Shown here: piece by piece, positions 33,856-42,330 of the stretch
How positions within the stretch are numbered: the stretch's first letter is position 1
Layout: every line of letters starts with the position of its first letter
Origin: an uncultured Flavobacteriales bacterium
GTDB lineage: Bacteria; Bacteroidota; Bacteroidia; Flavobacteriales; UBA1820
DNA: 64,000 bases
Assembly (NCBI GenBank): GCA_902478645.1
Contig: CABSLV010000001.1
Location: forward strand, 1 to 64,000
Direction of reading: 5' to 3'
Notes under the pieces: generated by a model
Seen by the model: only the letters and a program-made list of their open reading frames with translations
Database searches by the model: none
What the model was told of the DNA's origin: nothing
Translations under genes and position numbers: made by a program

Positions 33856-34614
33856 TTATTTTCCGTTTTCGCAAGACACTTCTCCGGAGGCTTCCGCCCG
33901 CGTTTGGTAACGCGCCAATACATCCAGGGCGATCCGCCCCTCGTAAATGGCTTTCCCGACGATCACCGAAGGCACACCCGAGCGTTGCAACTGGTCCAGA
34001 TCGTCCGTGGAGCTCACTCCCCCGGAGGCGATCAGGTGCACCTGCGGAAGGCGTTTGAGGATCTCTCGGTACAGCCCCGTCGAAGGTCCGCCCAGCATCC
34101 CGTCGCACGCTATGTCGGTACACATCAGGTATTTCAAAAAAGGAGCGTACTGCTCCGCCAACTGGTAAACCGTCGTATCGGTCACCGTTTTCCATCCGTG
34201 GATGCACACCCGCTCGTCTTTGACATCCGCTCCCAGGATGATCCTGCCGCCCCCGTAGCGCTGCAACCACCCGCGCACCCGCGGCACATCGGTTACCGCC
34301 AGGCTACCCACGCAGGCCATCGTCGCTCCGGCGGCAAACACCTGCTCGATGTCCCCATCCGTGTGGATGCCTCCGCCGAAATCCACCGCCAGGGTCGTCT
34401 CCCGGCAGATGCGCTGCAAGACCGCCAGATTGACCGAACGGCCGGCCCGGGCGCCGTCCAAGTCCACCACGTGCAGACGGGTGAAACCGGCCCGGTCATA
34501 CCCGCGGGCTATCTCCACCGGATCGTCGCCATAGACCTTGCACGCCGAGTAATCCCCTTGCGTCAGACGGACACAACGCCCGTCGATGATGTCGATAGCC
34601 GGAATGATCGTCAT
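33856..34614 (-). CDS. hisA: ProFAR isomerase (phosphoribosylformimino-AICAR isomerase)
   Basis: 252 aa barrel related to HisF: PAIDIIDGRCVRLTQGD with catalytic Asp, VDFGGGIHTDGD, TDIACDGMLGGPS, ASGGVSSTDDL. Start overlaps the hisH stop by 4 nt (34611-34614), suggesting translational coupling. Confidence 0.96.
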   Translation of the reverse strand: MTIIPAIDIIDGRCVRLTQGDYSACKVYGDDPVEIARGYDRAGFTRLHVVDLDGARAGRSVNLAVLQRICRETTLAVDFGGGIHTDGDIEQVFAAGATMACVGSLAVTDVPRVRGWLQRYGGGRIILGADVKDERVCIHGWKTVTDTTVYQLAEQYAPFLKYLMCTDIACDGMLGGPSTGLYREILKRLPQVHLIASGGVSSTDDLDQLQRSGVPSVIVGKAIYEGRIALDVLARYQTRAEASGEVSCENGK

Positions 34615-35219
34615 TGCTCTCTCCTGTATTTTTCGATGTTCTTCGATAAGAAATTCTCCAGCACCCGCCGTCCTCCCACCGAGGACTTTTCGGGATGGAA
34701 CTGGCAGCCGAAAAAGTTTTCATGCTCCAGTGCCGCCGCAAAGCGCAGCCCGTACCGGGTGCAAGCCGCCGCCCGGTCGTTTTCGGGCACGTAGTACGAA
34801 TGGACGAAATACATCCACGCCTCCTCGGGCAGTCCCTCGAAAAGGGGGCCTCGAAGCTCCGAGAGTGTATTCCATCCCATGTGCGGGACTTTCATCCCGG
34901 CGGGAAACCTCCGCACCTCCAGCGGAAAGATGCCCAACCCGTCCACCTGGCCTTCCTCGCTGTGGCGGCACATCAGCTGCATGCCCAGGCATATCCCCAA
35001 GACCGGCTTCCCGAGTGTCGGGATTACCTCCTTGAGTCCGGTTTCAGCCAGGCGGTGCATCGCCGCCTCGGCCTGCCCCACCCCGGGGAATATCACCCGG
35101 TCGGCCCGGCGGATCGTCTTTTCCTCCCGGGTGATGCACACCCGCGCACCGAGACGCTCGAGTGCCGTGGCCACCGAAAAGACATTGCCCGCTCCGTAAT
35201 CGATAATCGCTACTTCCAT
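34611..35219 (-). CDS. hisH: Imidazole glycerol phosphate synthase, glutamine amidotransferase subunit
   Basis: 202 aa from MEVAIIDYGAGNVFSV. Nucleophile Cys in LGICLGMQLM, His/Glu in CQFHPEKS, oxyanion PGVGQ. Provides ammonia to HisF. The longer open frame to 35843 is a shadow over hisB. Confidence 0.96.
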   Translation of the reverse strand: MEVAIIDYGAGNVFSVATALERLGARVCITREEKTIRRADRVIFPGVGQAEAAMHRLAETGLKEVIPTLGKPVLGICLGMQLMCRHSEEGQVDGLGIFPLEVRRFPAGMKVPHMGWNTLSELRGPLFEGLPEEAWMYFVHSYYVPENDRAAACTRYGLRFAAALEHENFFGCQFHPEKSSVGGRRVLENFLSKNIEKYRREQ

Positions 35220-35233
35220 CCTTTCCCGTTTTT

Positions 35234-36337
35234 TCAGATCACCCCTTTGGACGAGGGGATCCCCTGTCCTGCGGTACGGTTTACGGCCATTTTCACTGCG
35301 CGGGCAAAGGCCTTGAACACCCCCTCGATCACGTGGTGGGTATTCTCGCCCGAAGCCTTCACGTGCAGGTTGGCCCGCGCCGCCTGCGCGAAGGAATCGA
35401 AGAAATGCCGGGTCATCTCCGTCGGAAAATCGCCCACATACTCCCGCGAGAGCGGAACATCCCACTGCAAGGCGTACCGGCCGCCGAAATCCAGCAGAAC
35501 CTCGGCCCGCGCCTCGTCCATCGGCAAGGCGAAACCGTAACGTTCGATGCCTTTCTTGCTGCCCAACGCCCGGTCGAAACACTCGCCCAGCACGATGCCC
35601 GTATCCTCGATCGTATGGTGCTCGTCCACATAAAGATCTCCCTTGACCTCGACCGTGAGATCCACCCCGCCGTGGCGGGCGATCTGCTGGAGCATGTGGT
35701 CGAAAAAGCCGATGCCGGTGTCGATCCGCTCCTGCCCGCTCCCGTTGAGGTCCAAACGGACGAACACGTCGGTCTCCGACGTCTTGCGGTGCACCTCGGC
35801 GCGGCGCGCGCCGCGGATCACCGCCTGGGCGATCTGCTGCCAACCCTCCACCGCCTCGGCCTGCGGCAGATCGGCCACCTGCTGCGCCTGACCGAGGAAG
35901 AAACCCCGAAGGCCCATATTGGCCGCCAACTCCATGTCGCTGCGGCGGTCGCCGATCACGTAGCTGTTCTCGGTGTCCAGGTATTCGTTCAGGTAGCGCT
36001 CCACCATGCCCGTGCGGGGTTTGCGGCCGGGCGAATCGTCCTGCGGGAAACTCCGGTCGATGAGCACCTGATCAAACCGCACCCCCTCGCCTTCGAACGT
36101 ATCCAGCATCAGGCGGTGCGCCGGCCAGAAGGTTTCTTCCGGAAACGCCTCGGTACCCAAGCCATCCTGGTTGGTTACCATCACCAGACGATAATCCGTC
36201 TCGGACACGATGCGGGAAAGCGCACCGATCGCCCCCGGGACGAACGACAGTTTGGACAGATCGTCCACCTGCTCGTCCTCCGGTTCACGGATCAACGTCC
36301 CGTCGCGGTCGATAAAAAGGATCTTCTTCTTTTCCAT
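35234..36337 (-). CDS. hisB: Bifunctional histidinol-phosphatase / imidazoleglycerol-phosphate dehydratase
   Basis: 367 aa enteric-like HisB fusion. N-terminal HAD phosphatase: FIDRDGTLIREP (Asp10/Asp12), VTNQDGLGT, PRTGMV, IGDRRSDMELA. C-terminal IGPD from about residue 180: VHRKTSETDV, FFDHMLQQIARHGG, DEHHTIEDTGI, SGENTHHVIEG with the metal-binding His clusters. Supplies two His steps in one protein. Confidence 0.97.
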   Translation of the reverse strand: MEKKKILFIDRDGTLIREPEDEQVDDLSKLSFVPGAIGALSRIVSETDYRLVMVTNQDGLGTEAFPEETFWPAHRLMLDTFEGEGVRFDQVLIDRSFPQDDSPGRKPRTGMVERYLNEYLDTENSYVIGDRRSDMELAANMGLRGFFLGQAQQVADLPQAEAVEGWQQIAQAVIRGARRAEVHRKTSETDVFVRLDLNGSGQERIDTGIGFFDHMLQQIARHGGVDLTVEVKGDLYVDEHHTIEDTGIVLGECFDRALGSKKGIERYGFALPMDEARAEVLLDFGGRYALQWDVPLSREYVGDFPTEMTRHFFDSFAQAARANLHVKASGENTHHVIEGVFKAFARAVKMAVNRTAGQGIPSSKGVI

Positions 36338-36401
36338 CGTATCTGTTTTCGTTTTTTCTCTTTTGCCGGAAGGATCCTTCGGGCCCTCCCGTCCGCGCCT
36401 T

Positions 36402-37448
36402 TCAATCCTCCGGGCAGAAATCGGCGAGCAACTGCTCCAAACGGTCGTTTTGCTCGGGCGTGCCCACCGTGATCCGCAACGCGGAGGGGATCCGCGGCGG
36501 AATGTCGCGCACGCGCACCACCACCTTGTTCTCGGTCAGGTAACGGTACAACGAACGGAAATACGGACTGGAAGCCAGCACGAAATTGGCCTGCGAAGGC
36601 CACACGCGCTCGAACCAGGGGCAGGCGCGCAACATCGCCTCCAAACGGTCCCGCTGGGCTTTTATCACTTCCATCTTTTCCCGGTAGCCTGACAGGTCGG
36701 AGAGCGTTTCGAGTGCCGCGCGCTGGGTGAGCCCGCCCACGTTGTACGGTGCCTTGACCTTGGAGAACACCCCAGCCAGGTACTCGTGCGAAAAACACAT
36801 TCCCAGGCGCAGGGACGCCATTCCCCACGACTTGGAAAGGGTCTGCAGAATGATCAGATTGGGATATTTCTCCAGCAAACCCACCGCCGAAGGCTCGGTT
36901 GAAAAATCGACATACGCCTCATCCACCACCACGAAAGCCGGAAAACGGGCGCAAAACGCTTCGATGTCCGCCAGCGGAACGGGCGTACCCACCGGATTGT
37001 TGGGACTGACCACGAACACCGCCTTGGTGCAGGCGTCCGAAACGGCCTCGGCCCCCTTCCAGTCGGGCTGGAAATCGGGCGTGAGGTCCAACCGCCGCAC
37101 CTCCACCTCATTGATGTGCGCCGCCACCTCGTACATGGAATACCCCGGGGAGAAAACCACGATGTTGTCCTGCCCCGGCCGGCAAAGGCTCCGGATGACG
37201 ATGTCGATGATCTCGTCGCTGCCGTTGCCCAGCACCATCCGCTCCACCGGCACGCCCTTAAGGGCGGAAAGCGCTTTCTTGAGCGCGCGCTGGTGCGGGT
37301 CGGGATAGCGGTTCAGGCCGGTATCGAACGGATTTTCATTGGCATCGAGGAACAGGGCCTGGTCCCCGTCGTATTCGTCGCGCGCACAGGAGTACGGCTC
37401 CAGCGCCCGGATATTGGGGCGCACCAGGTGTTCGAGAGGGAAACTCAT
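36402..37448 (-). CDS. hisC: Histidinol-phosphate aminotransferase
   Basis: 348 aa from MSFPLEHLVRPNI. PLP-dependent class I/II fold: LDANENPFDTGLNRYPDPH, LGNGSDEIID, PNNPVG, VVDEAYVDF, and PLP lysine in QTLSKSWGMASLRLG. Start overlaps the hisD stop by 4 nt (37445-37448). Confidence 0.97.
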   Translation of the reverse strand: MSFPLEHLVRPNIRALEPYSCARDEYDGDQALFLDANENPFDTGLNRYPDPHQRALKKALSALKGVPVERMVLGNGSDEIIDIVIRSLCRPGQDNIVVFSPGYSMYEVAAHINEVEVRRLDLTPDFQPDWKGAEAVSDACTKAVFVVSPNNPVGTPVPLADIEAFCARFPAFVVVDEAYVDFSTEPSAVGLLEKYPNLIILQTLSKSWGMASLRLGMCFSHEYLAGVFSKVKAPYNVGGLTQRAALETLSDLSGYREKMEVIKAQRDRLEAMLRACPWFERVWPSQANFVLASSPYFRSLYRYLTENKVVVRVRDIPPRIPSALRITVGTPEQNDRLEQLLADFCPED

Positions 37449-38737
37449 TTCTTCAACGCATTTAGTCGTATCGTTACCGCCCGGCTGTGCGCATCGAGCT
37501 GCTCGGCCTGCGCCATCGTCTGGATGACCGGTCCCAAAGCCTGCAAAGCCGACGGAGTTACTTTCTGGAAGGTGATCTTCTTGACGAACGCATCGACGTT
37601 CACCCCGCTGTACGCGCGGGCATAAGCACTGGTGGGCAAAGTATGGTTGGTACCCGAAGCATAGTCCCCGGCGCTCTCCGGCGAATAGTTTCCCAGAAAG
37701 ACCGAACCGGCATTCTCTACCGCCCGGGCGTATTTCTCGCTCTGCCGCACGCTCAGGATCAAGTGTTCGGGAGCATAGGCGTTGGAAAACTCCAGGCACC
37801 GTTCGATGCTCTCCAGGACGATGATTCGGGAGTGCGACAAGGCCTTTTCAGCTATGTCCCTGCGGGGCAACTCGGCCAACTGACGCTCCAGTTCGGCCTG
37901 CACCCGCGCGGGAAAATCCTTCCGGTCGGTCAGCAGCACCACCTGGCTGTCCGGACCGTGCTCGGCCTGGGAAAGCAGGTCGGCCGCCACGAAATCGGCC
38001 CGCGCCCCTCCATCGGCCACCACCAGCACCTCGGAAGGCCCGGCCGGCATGTCGATGGCCACCCCGAAACGCTGCGCCAGTTGTTTGGCCGCCATCACGT
38101 ATCCGTTGCCCGGACCGAACAGTTTGTTCACCGCCGGAATGCTTTCCGTACCGAAGGTCATCCCGGCGATGGCCTGGATACCTCCCACGCGGAATACCTT
38201 CTCGACCCCGCACAGGCGCGCCGTCCACAGCACCGCAGGATTCACCCGACCGTCCTTGCCGGGAGGGGTACACATCACCACCTCGGGGCAACCGGCGATC
38301 GCGGCCGGCACCGCCAGCATGAGCACCGTGGAAAAGAGCGGAGCGCTCCCACCCGGCACGTAGATCCCCACACGGCGGATCGGACGCGCCTGTTGGCGGC
38401 ACACCACCCCCTGAGGGCTCTTCCAACGCAGCGAGCGGGAAACCTGACGCAGGTGGAAACCCTCGATATTTTCCCGCGCCGTGCGGATAGCCTGCTGGAG
38501 CGACGGGGGGACAAGCTCCCGGGCGCGGTCGAATTCCTCGGCGGAGACCGCCAGGTCCGACACCTTCACCCGGTCGAAACGCTCGGTGTAGCGGCGCAGG
38601 GCTGCATCGCCCTCCGTGCGCACCTGGTCGAATATCTCCCGGCAGACGGCTTCCAGGGCGGAAGTATCCGTTCTGGGACGTTCGCACAGTTCCTCCCAGC
38701 GGGATTCTTCAGGGTAGAAAATCGTTTCCATGGTCAT
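37445..38737 (-). CDS. hisD: Histidinol dehydrogenase
   Basis: 430 aa from the ATG at 38737, chosen because a GGAGG sequence lies 8 nt upstream (a TTG start two codons earlier and an ATG two codons later are alternatives). Core motifs GIYVPGGSAPLFSTVLM, MCTPPGKDG, GIQAIAGMTFGTESIPAVNKLFGPGNGYV, the Zn/catalytic region DLLSQAEHGPDSQV and GNYSPESAGDYASGTNHTLPT. Oxidises histidinol to histidine in two NAD-dependent steps. Confidence 0.96.
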   Translation of the reverse strand: MTMETIFYPEESRWEELCERPRTDTSALEAVCREIFDQVRTEGDAALRRYTERFDRVKVSDLAVSAEEFDRARELVPPSLQQAIRTARENIEGFHLRQVSRSLRWKSPQGVVCRQQARPIRRVGIYVPGGSAPLFSTVLMLAVPAAIAGCPEVVMCTPPGKDGRVNPAVLWTARLCGVEKVFRVGGIQAIAGMTFGTESIPAVNKLFGPGNGYVMAAKQLAQRFGVAIDMPAGPSEVLVVADGGARADFVAADLLSQAEHGPDSQVVLLTDRKDFPARVQAELERQLAELPRRDIAEKALSHSRIIVLESIERCLEFSNAYAPEHLILSVRQSEKYARAVENAGSVFLGNYSPESAGDYASGTNHTLPTSAYARAYSGVNVDAFVKKITFQKVTPSALQALGPVIQTMAQAEQLDAHSRAVTIRLNALKK

Positions 38738-38750
38738 CAACAATACCTCC

Positions 38751-39608
38751 TTACAGGATCATTTTTTCGATCGGCGCGATCAGGATACCTTCCGCACCGG
38801 CCTCTTTCAGTTTTCCGATCACTTCCCAGAACTTTTCCTCGCTCACCACCGAGTGGATCGACACCCAACCTTTTTCCCGCAAGGGGATGATCGTCGGACT
38901 CTTCATTCCCGGAAGCAGCGAGCAGATCTTCTCCAGGGACGCTTCCGGCGCATTGAGCAGGATGTACTTGCAGTTGCGGGCGGTAAGCACGGCCTTGATC
39001 CGGAAGACCAACTGGTCGAGCAGCGCCTGCTTCTCGGGAGAAAGGTCGGGATTGGCCAACAGGACAGCCTGCGAGTCCAACACCTTGTGTACCTCCTTCA
39101 GCCCGTTCTTGAACAGCGTGCTCCCCGAGCTGACAATGTCGAAGATAGCGTGCGCCAAGCCGATGCCCGGAGCGATCTCGACCGAACCGGAGATCTCGTG
39201 AATCTCGGCCTGGATGCCTTCCCGTTTCAGAAAATCGGACAGGGTGTTGGGGTACGACGTGGCGATCTTCTTCCCCTGGAAATAGGACAAACCCTCGTAG
39301 GGGACATCCCGGGGAACAGCCATCGACACCCGGCAGCGGGAAAAGCCGAGCGGGAGCACCCGCCGGTTGCCGGTGCGTTTTTCGATTTCGGTATTCTCTC
39401 CCAGGATGGCGATGTCCGCCACCCCGTCGCGCACGTACTGCGGAATATCGGAATTGCGCAGGTACAGCACTTCCAAGGGGAAGTTCGATGCCTGGGCCAT
39501 CAGCTGGTCCGCACCGTTGTTGATCGAGATACCGCACTCTTTGAGCAGGTTCAGGGAGTCTTCGTTCAGACGTCCCGACTTTTGGATAGCGATCTTCAGA
39601 TAAGTCAT
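38751..39608 (-). CDS. hisG: ATP phosphoribosyltransferase (long form)
   Basis: 285 aa long-form HisG: catalytic domains (IAIQKSGRLNEDSLNLL, ADIAILGENT, IATSYPNTLSDFL, SGSVEIAPGIGLAHAIFDIVSSGSTL) and a C-terminal ACT-like regulatory domain (SPTIIPLREKGWVSIHSVV, LKEAGAEGILIAPIEKMIL), the feedback site for His in known long-form enzymes. First structural gene of the his operon. Confidence 0.97.
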   Translation of the reverse strand: MTYLKIAIQKSGRLNEDSLNLLKECGISINNGADQLMAQASNFPLEVLYLRNSDIPQYVRDGVADIAILGENTEIEKRTGNRRVLPLGFSRCRVSMAVPRDVPYEGLSYFQGKKIATSYPNTLSDFLKREGIQAEIHEISGSVEIAPGIGLAHAIFDIVSSGSTLFKNGLKEVHKVLDSQAVLLANPDLSPEKQALLDQLVFRIKAVLTARNCKYILLNAPEASLEKICSLLPGMKSPTIIPLREKGWVSIHSVVSEEKFWEVIGKLKEAGAEGILIAPIEKMIL

Positions 39609-39656
39609 TTTGCGTTCGTTTAAGATTTCTCCGGTCTTTCCCCGGGCGGCCGACTA

Positions 39657-39687
39657 CGAAAAAACCCGCCACGGAAACCGGCGGGTT
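39657..39687 (-). terminator. his operon attenuator terminator
   Basis: Stem AACCCGCC (39663-39670) / GGCGGGTT (39680-39687) with a 9-nt loop. The A6 run at 39659-39664 gives U-rich sequence on the minus transcript. It lies between the His leader ORF and hisG. Confidence 0.82.
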
Positions 39688-39738
39688 GTAGGGTACTTGT
39701 CGTATTCGGATACAGCATAACCTTCCTCCTGCCCGGCT

Positions 39739-39792
39739 TCAGGCGGTGCAATGGTGGACAGGATGCAGGATACCGTATTTCATTGTCTTCAT
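39739..39792 (-). CDS. hisL: his operon leader peptide with a cluster of His codons
   Basis: 17-residue ORF (ATG 39790-39792, TGA 39739-39741), sequence MKTMKYGILHPVHHCTA: three His in the last eight residues, two of them adjacent. Lies 5-10 nt after the predicted transcription start and is followed by an intrinsic terminator and hisG. A 7-bp pairing around the His codons (CCTGTCC with GGGCAGG, plus 39756-39762 and 39728-39734) could form the leader 1:2 hairpin. An in-frame ATG at 39783 is an alternative start. The His run is shorter than the seven His of enteric hisL. Confidence 0.78.
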   Translation of the reverse strand: MKTMKYGILHPVHHCTA

Positions 39793-39803
39793 CTAATGCG
39801 GGA

Positions 39804-39834
39804 CAAATTTAAGGATTTTTTTCATCCCTCCAAA
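39804..39834 (-). promoter_or_regulatory. Promoter of the his operon
   Basis: On the minus strand TTTG (39831-39834), 19-nt spacer, TAAATTTG (39804-39811): full consensus. The predicted start lies just before the leader ORF. Confidence 0.8.
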
Positions 39835-39947
39835 TTTTTTTGGAGAAAATACGAAAAACCCCATCATTCGGTTCAAAAATCCTCACCGGCAAGCCCTCCC
39901 CGCAGGATCTGCAAATATTTTTTTGGTCCGCAACGCAAAAAAACTTG

Positions 39948-39976
39948 TTTGATGAAAAGAAAAACGCGTATATTTG
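39948..39976 (+). promoter_or_regulatory. Promoter of tRNA-Leu
   Basis: TTTG (39948-39951), 17-nt spacer, TATATTTG (39969-39976), 10 nt before the mature 5' end. The stretch between the his promoter and this one (about 39835-39947) has no other feature. Confidence 0.7.
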
Positions 39977-39985
39977 CACCCGCAA

Positions 39986-40066
39986 GCCCCGATGGTGGAA
40001 TGGTAGACACGCATGTTTCAGGTACATGTGCCGCAAGGTGTGCTGGTTCGAGTCCGGTTCGGGGCA
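39986..40066 (+). tRNA. tRNA-Leu (CAG)
   Basis: Acceptor GCCCCGA / TCGGGGC with discriminator A; D-arm TGGTGGAATGGTAGACAC; anticodon stem CATGT / ACATG with loop TTCAGGT (anticodon CAG); long class-II variable arm (TGCCGCAAGGTGTG) and T-arm CTGGTTCGAGTCCGG. CCA not encoded. Confidence 0.96.
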
Positions 40067-40068
40067 CA

Positions 40069-40102
40069 GAAAGCCTTCACAGAATACTGTGAAGGCTTTT
40101 TT
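40069..40102 (+). terminator. Terminator after tRNA-Leu
   Basis: AAAGCCTTCACAG (40070-40082) / CTGTGAAGGCTTT (40087-40099), AATA loop, T-run to 40102. Confidence 0.92.
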
Positions 40103-40165
40103 GTATCCTGCATCTTCTGTCCACCTCAACGCTTTTTCACCCCCTCCTTTCCGCAAAACGCACCA

Positions 40166-40205
40166 TAAAAAAGGCGCCCCTCATCTACCGAGGAGCGCCT
40201 TTTTA
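40166..40205. terminator. Terminator after lysC
   Basis: Stem AAAAAGGCGC-CCTC / GAGG-GCGCCTTTTT with one mismatch, loop ATCTACC. Serves the minus-strand lysC. Confidence 0.85.
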
Positions 40206-40222
40206 TAGCAAGAACGAAAGGC

Positions 40223-41554
40223 TCAATGCTTGAACAAATGATCGCTCAGGCACTTGAGTACGTCTTTCTTGGCTGCGGTATCGATCAGGATCGAGATATT
40301 GTTCCGGCTGCCGCCGTAGGAAATCATCCGCACGGGCTTCCCTTTGAGAGCCGCAAAAATCTCCATGCTGCGGGGATCTTCCACAATGTCGTGCCCCACC
40401 ACTGAAACGATGGTCTGGTCCTTGTCCACCGACACGATCCCGAATTCGCGCAACTCGGAGACGATCCTCGACAGGTAATTGTCGTCGTCGATGGTCAGCG
40501 AAACGGCCACCTCGGAAGTGGTGATCATGTCGATCGGGGTGCGGTAGCGTTCGAATATCTCGAAGATCCGGCGAAGGAAGCCGTAAGCCATCATCATCCG
40601 CCCGGACTGGATCTTGATGGCAATGATACCGTCCTTGGCCGCGATGGCTTTCACCCCGCCCTTCCCGTAATCGGAGCAGATGAGCGTGCCGTGCGCCTTG
40701 GGATCGAGCGTGTACTTCAACCAAACGGGAACCCCCGCGTTGTGCGCCGGGATGACGCAAAGCGGATGGAGGATCTTGGCACCGAAATACGCCAACTCCT
40801 CAGCCTCGGTGTACGAGAGCATCTCCACCGGAGCGGTATTCTCCACCACGCGCGGGTCATTGTCGTGCAGTCCGTCTATGTCGGTCCATATCTGCACTTC
40901 GGATGCCTTGATCGCCGCTCCGATGATCGTAGCGGTATAGTCGCTGCCCCCGCGCCGCAGGTTGTCCACCTCGCCCCAGGCGTTCAGACAGATGTACCCC
41001 TGAGTGATAAACAGTTCCGTACCCGGATTGGCCTCGAGTTTGGCCTGGAGGTTCTGCGCGATGTAGTACATGTCGGGTTCGCCCAGACGGTCGGTCCGCA
41101 TGAACGAGAGCGCCGGTACCAGGACACTGCCCACACCGTTTTCCCGCAGGTACATGTGGAACAACTCCGTGGACAGAAGCTCGCCGAAGGACAAGACGGC
41201 CTTCTCATCCTGAATGACGAAATAATCGGTCAGGTACCGCTCCAGGGCATCGAATTTCCCTTGAACGAAGTCCCGGGCCTGCTGTTTGGTCTCCTCCTTG
41301 CGGTACAATTCCTCGATCACCTCGAGGTACTTCCGGCGCAGTCCGGCTGCTACCTCATGAGCCTGGGAAGCCTTTTCGGCATAGCACAGGTCGCACATCT
41401 CCACCAGAGTGTTGGTCGTGCCGGCCATGGCCGAGAGTACGACGATTTTCGGCGCAGGATCGGAGCCGATGATCCGGGCCACTTCGGCCATGCGTTTGGC
41501 CGTCCCTACCGACGTGCCGCCAAACTTGTACACTTTCATTTTCTTCGCATCCAT
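40223..41554 (-). CDS. lysC: Aspartate kinase (monofunctional)
   Basis: 443 aa. Phosphorylates aspartate at the head of the Lys/Thr/Met pathway. N-terminal kinase motifs KFGGTSVGTAKRM, SFGELLST, RGGSDYTATIIGAA, TDIDGLHDNDPRV; C-terminal pair of ACT domains (from about residue 300: DGIIAIKIQSGRMMMAYGFLRRIFEIFERY, TIVSVVGHDI) that normally bind the inhibitor. Not fused to homoserine dehydrogenase. Start may be the Met five codons later (MKVYKFGGTSV). Divergent from the ACT-like gene at 41667. Confidence 0.96.
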   Translation of the reverse strand: MDAKKMKVYKFGGTSVGTAKRMAEVARIIGSDPAPKIVVLSAMAGTTNTLVEMCDLCYAEKASQAHEVAAGLRRKYLEVIEELYRKEETKQQARDFVQGKFDALERYLTDYFVIQDEKAVLSFGELLSTELFHMYLRENGVGSVLVPALSFMRTDRLGEPDMYYIAQNLQAKLEANPGTELFITQGYICLNAWGEVDNLRRGGSDYTATIIGAAIKASEVQIWTDIDGLHDNDPRVVENTAPVEMLSYTEAEELAYFGAKILHPLCVIPAHNAGVPVWLKYTLDPKAHGTLICSDYGKGGVKAIAAKDGIIAIKIQSGRMMMAYGFLRRIFEIFERYRTPIDMITTSEVAVSLTIDDDNYLSRIVSELREFGIVSVDKDQTIVSVVGHDIVEDPRSMEIFAALKGKPVRMISYGGSRNNISILIDTAAKKDVLKCLSDHLFKH

Positions 41555-41573
41555 TTTCCGGAGTGTTTTGCCG

Positions 41574-41581
41574 CAAAGTTA
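41574..41581 (-). promoter_or_regulatory. -7 box of lysC
   Basis: TAACTTTG on the minus strand, 19 nt before the ATG at 41554. Confidence 0.55.
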
Positions 41582-41632
41582 AAACAAATAAATAATGTGT
41601 GTTCCCCTTTAACTTATTTGTATAATATTTTG

Positions 41633-41640
41633 TATCTTTG
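41633..41640 (+). promoter_or_regulatory. -7 box of the ACT-like gene
   Basis: TATCTTTG, 26 nt before the ATG at 41667; the AT-rich region between it and lysC is shared by two divergent promoters. Confidence 0.6.
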
Positions 41641-41666
41641 TTGTAAATTAAACAAATCTTATCGCC

Positions 41667-42326
41667 ATGAAATCCATTTCCTCCGTCGTAGAAAGCCTGA
41701 TCAAGGAAAAACCCTACCTGGAAGAAGCCCTTGCCCAGGATCTTATCAATATTTCCTCGCTGGCGCGCGCTCTGCAGCCCGAGATCGAAGCCGAACTGAA
41801 AAAAGAGGTCCGGGAAGGAGCCATCATCATGGCCATCAAACGCATCCACCCCATCCTGCAATTCGAACTGGAAAACAAGATCCGCCAGATCATCCGGGCA
41901 CTGGGCGACATCACCGTCCGTTCGAACCTGGTGAAATACACCTTCCGCAACTCCTCCACCCTTATCCTGCGCCAAGGACAGCTGCTGGACAAGATCGGCC
42001 ATGCCAAGGAGATCTTCTACACCTATTCTCAAGGGGTGTACGAAACGACCATCATCCTGTCCAATACGGCCGAAGAATACGTCGAGACGTGTTTCCGGGG
42101 GGAACAACTGGTCTCCAAAGCACCGAACCTGGCTTCGATCACCGTCAAACTCCCGGAGGAAAACTCCAACTGCTCCGGCCTGTACTACTACATCTTCAAG
42201 AAGATCGCCTGGGAGGGCATCAACCTGCTGGAAGTCGTCTCCACCACCAACGAATTTACCCTGATCGTATCGCAGGACGACATCGACAAAGCCTTCTCGG
42301 TGGTCAAACGCCTGAACATCGCCTGA
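41667..42326 (+). CDS. Protein of unknown function with an apparent C-terminal ACT-like domain
   Basis: 219 aa. The N-terminal half is helical (LIKEKPYLEEALAQDLINISSLARALQPEIEAELKK is amphipathic). The last 65 residues (SITVKLPEENSNCSGLYYYIFKKIAWEGINLLEVVSTTNEFTLIVS) follow the beta-alpha-beta pattern and wording of aspartokinase ACT domains, where a strand, a helix over 'IFKKIAWEGINLLEVVST' and a final strand occur. Placement divergent from lysC and 4 nt before radA suggests a small-molecule-sensing regulator, possibly of Lys/Thr synthesis, but this is inference. No DNA-binding motif seen. Confidence 0.65.
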   Translation: MKSISSVVESLIKEKPYLEEALAQDLINISSLARALQPEIEAELKKEVREGAIIMAIKRIHPILQFELENKIRQIIRALGDITVRSNLVKYTFRNSSTLILRQGQLLDKIGHAKEIFYTYSQGVYETTIILSNTAEEYVETCFRGEQLVSKAPNLASITVKLPEENSNCSGLYYYIFKKIAWEGINLLEVVSTTNEFTLIVSQDDIDKAFSVVKRLNIA

Positions 42327-42330
42327 AGCC

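Noticed and set aside
34611..35843. 410-codon ORF containing hisH
   Set aside because: The first part reads across hisB in another frame; hisH begins at 35219.
41555..41640. Lysine riboswitch or leader peptide upstream of lysC
   Set aside because: The leader is about 20 nt, too short for an aptamer, and has no Lys- or Thr-rich ORF.
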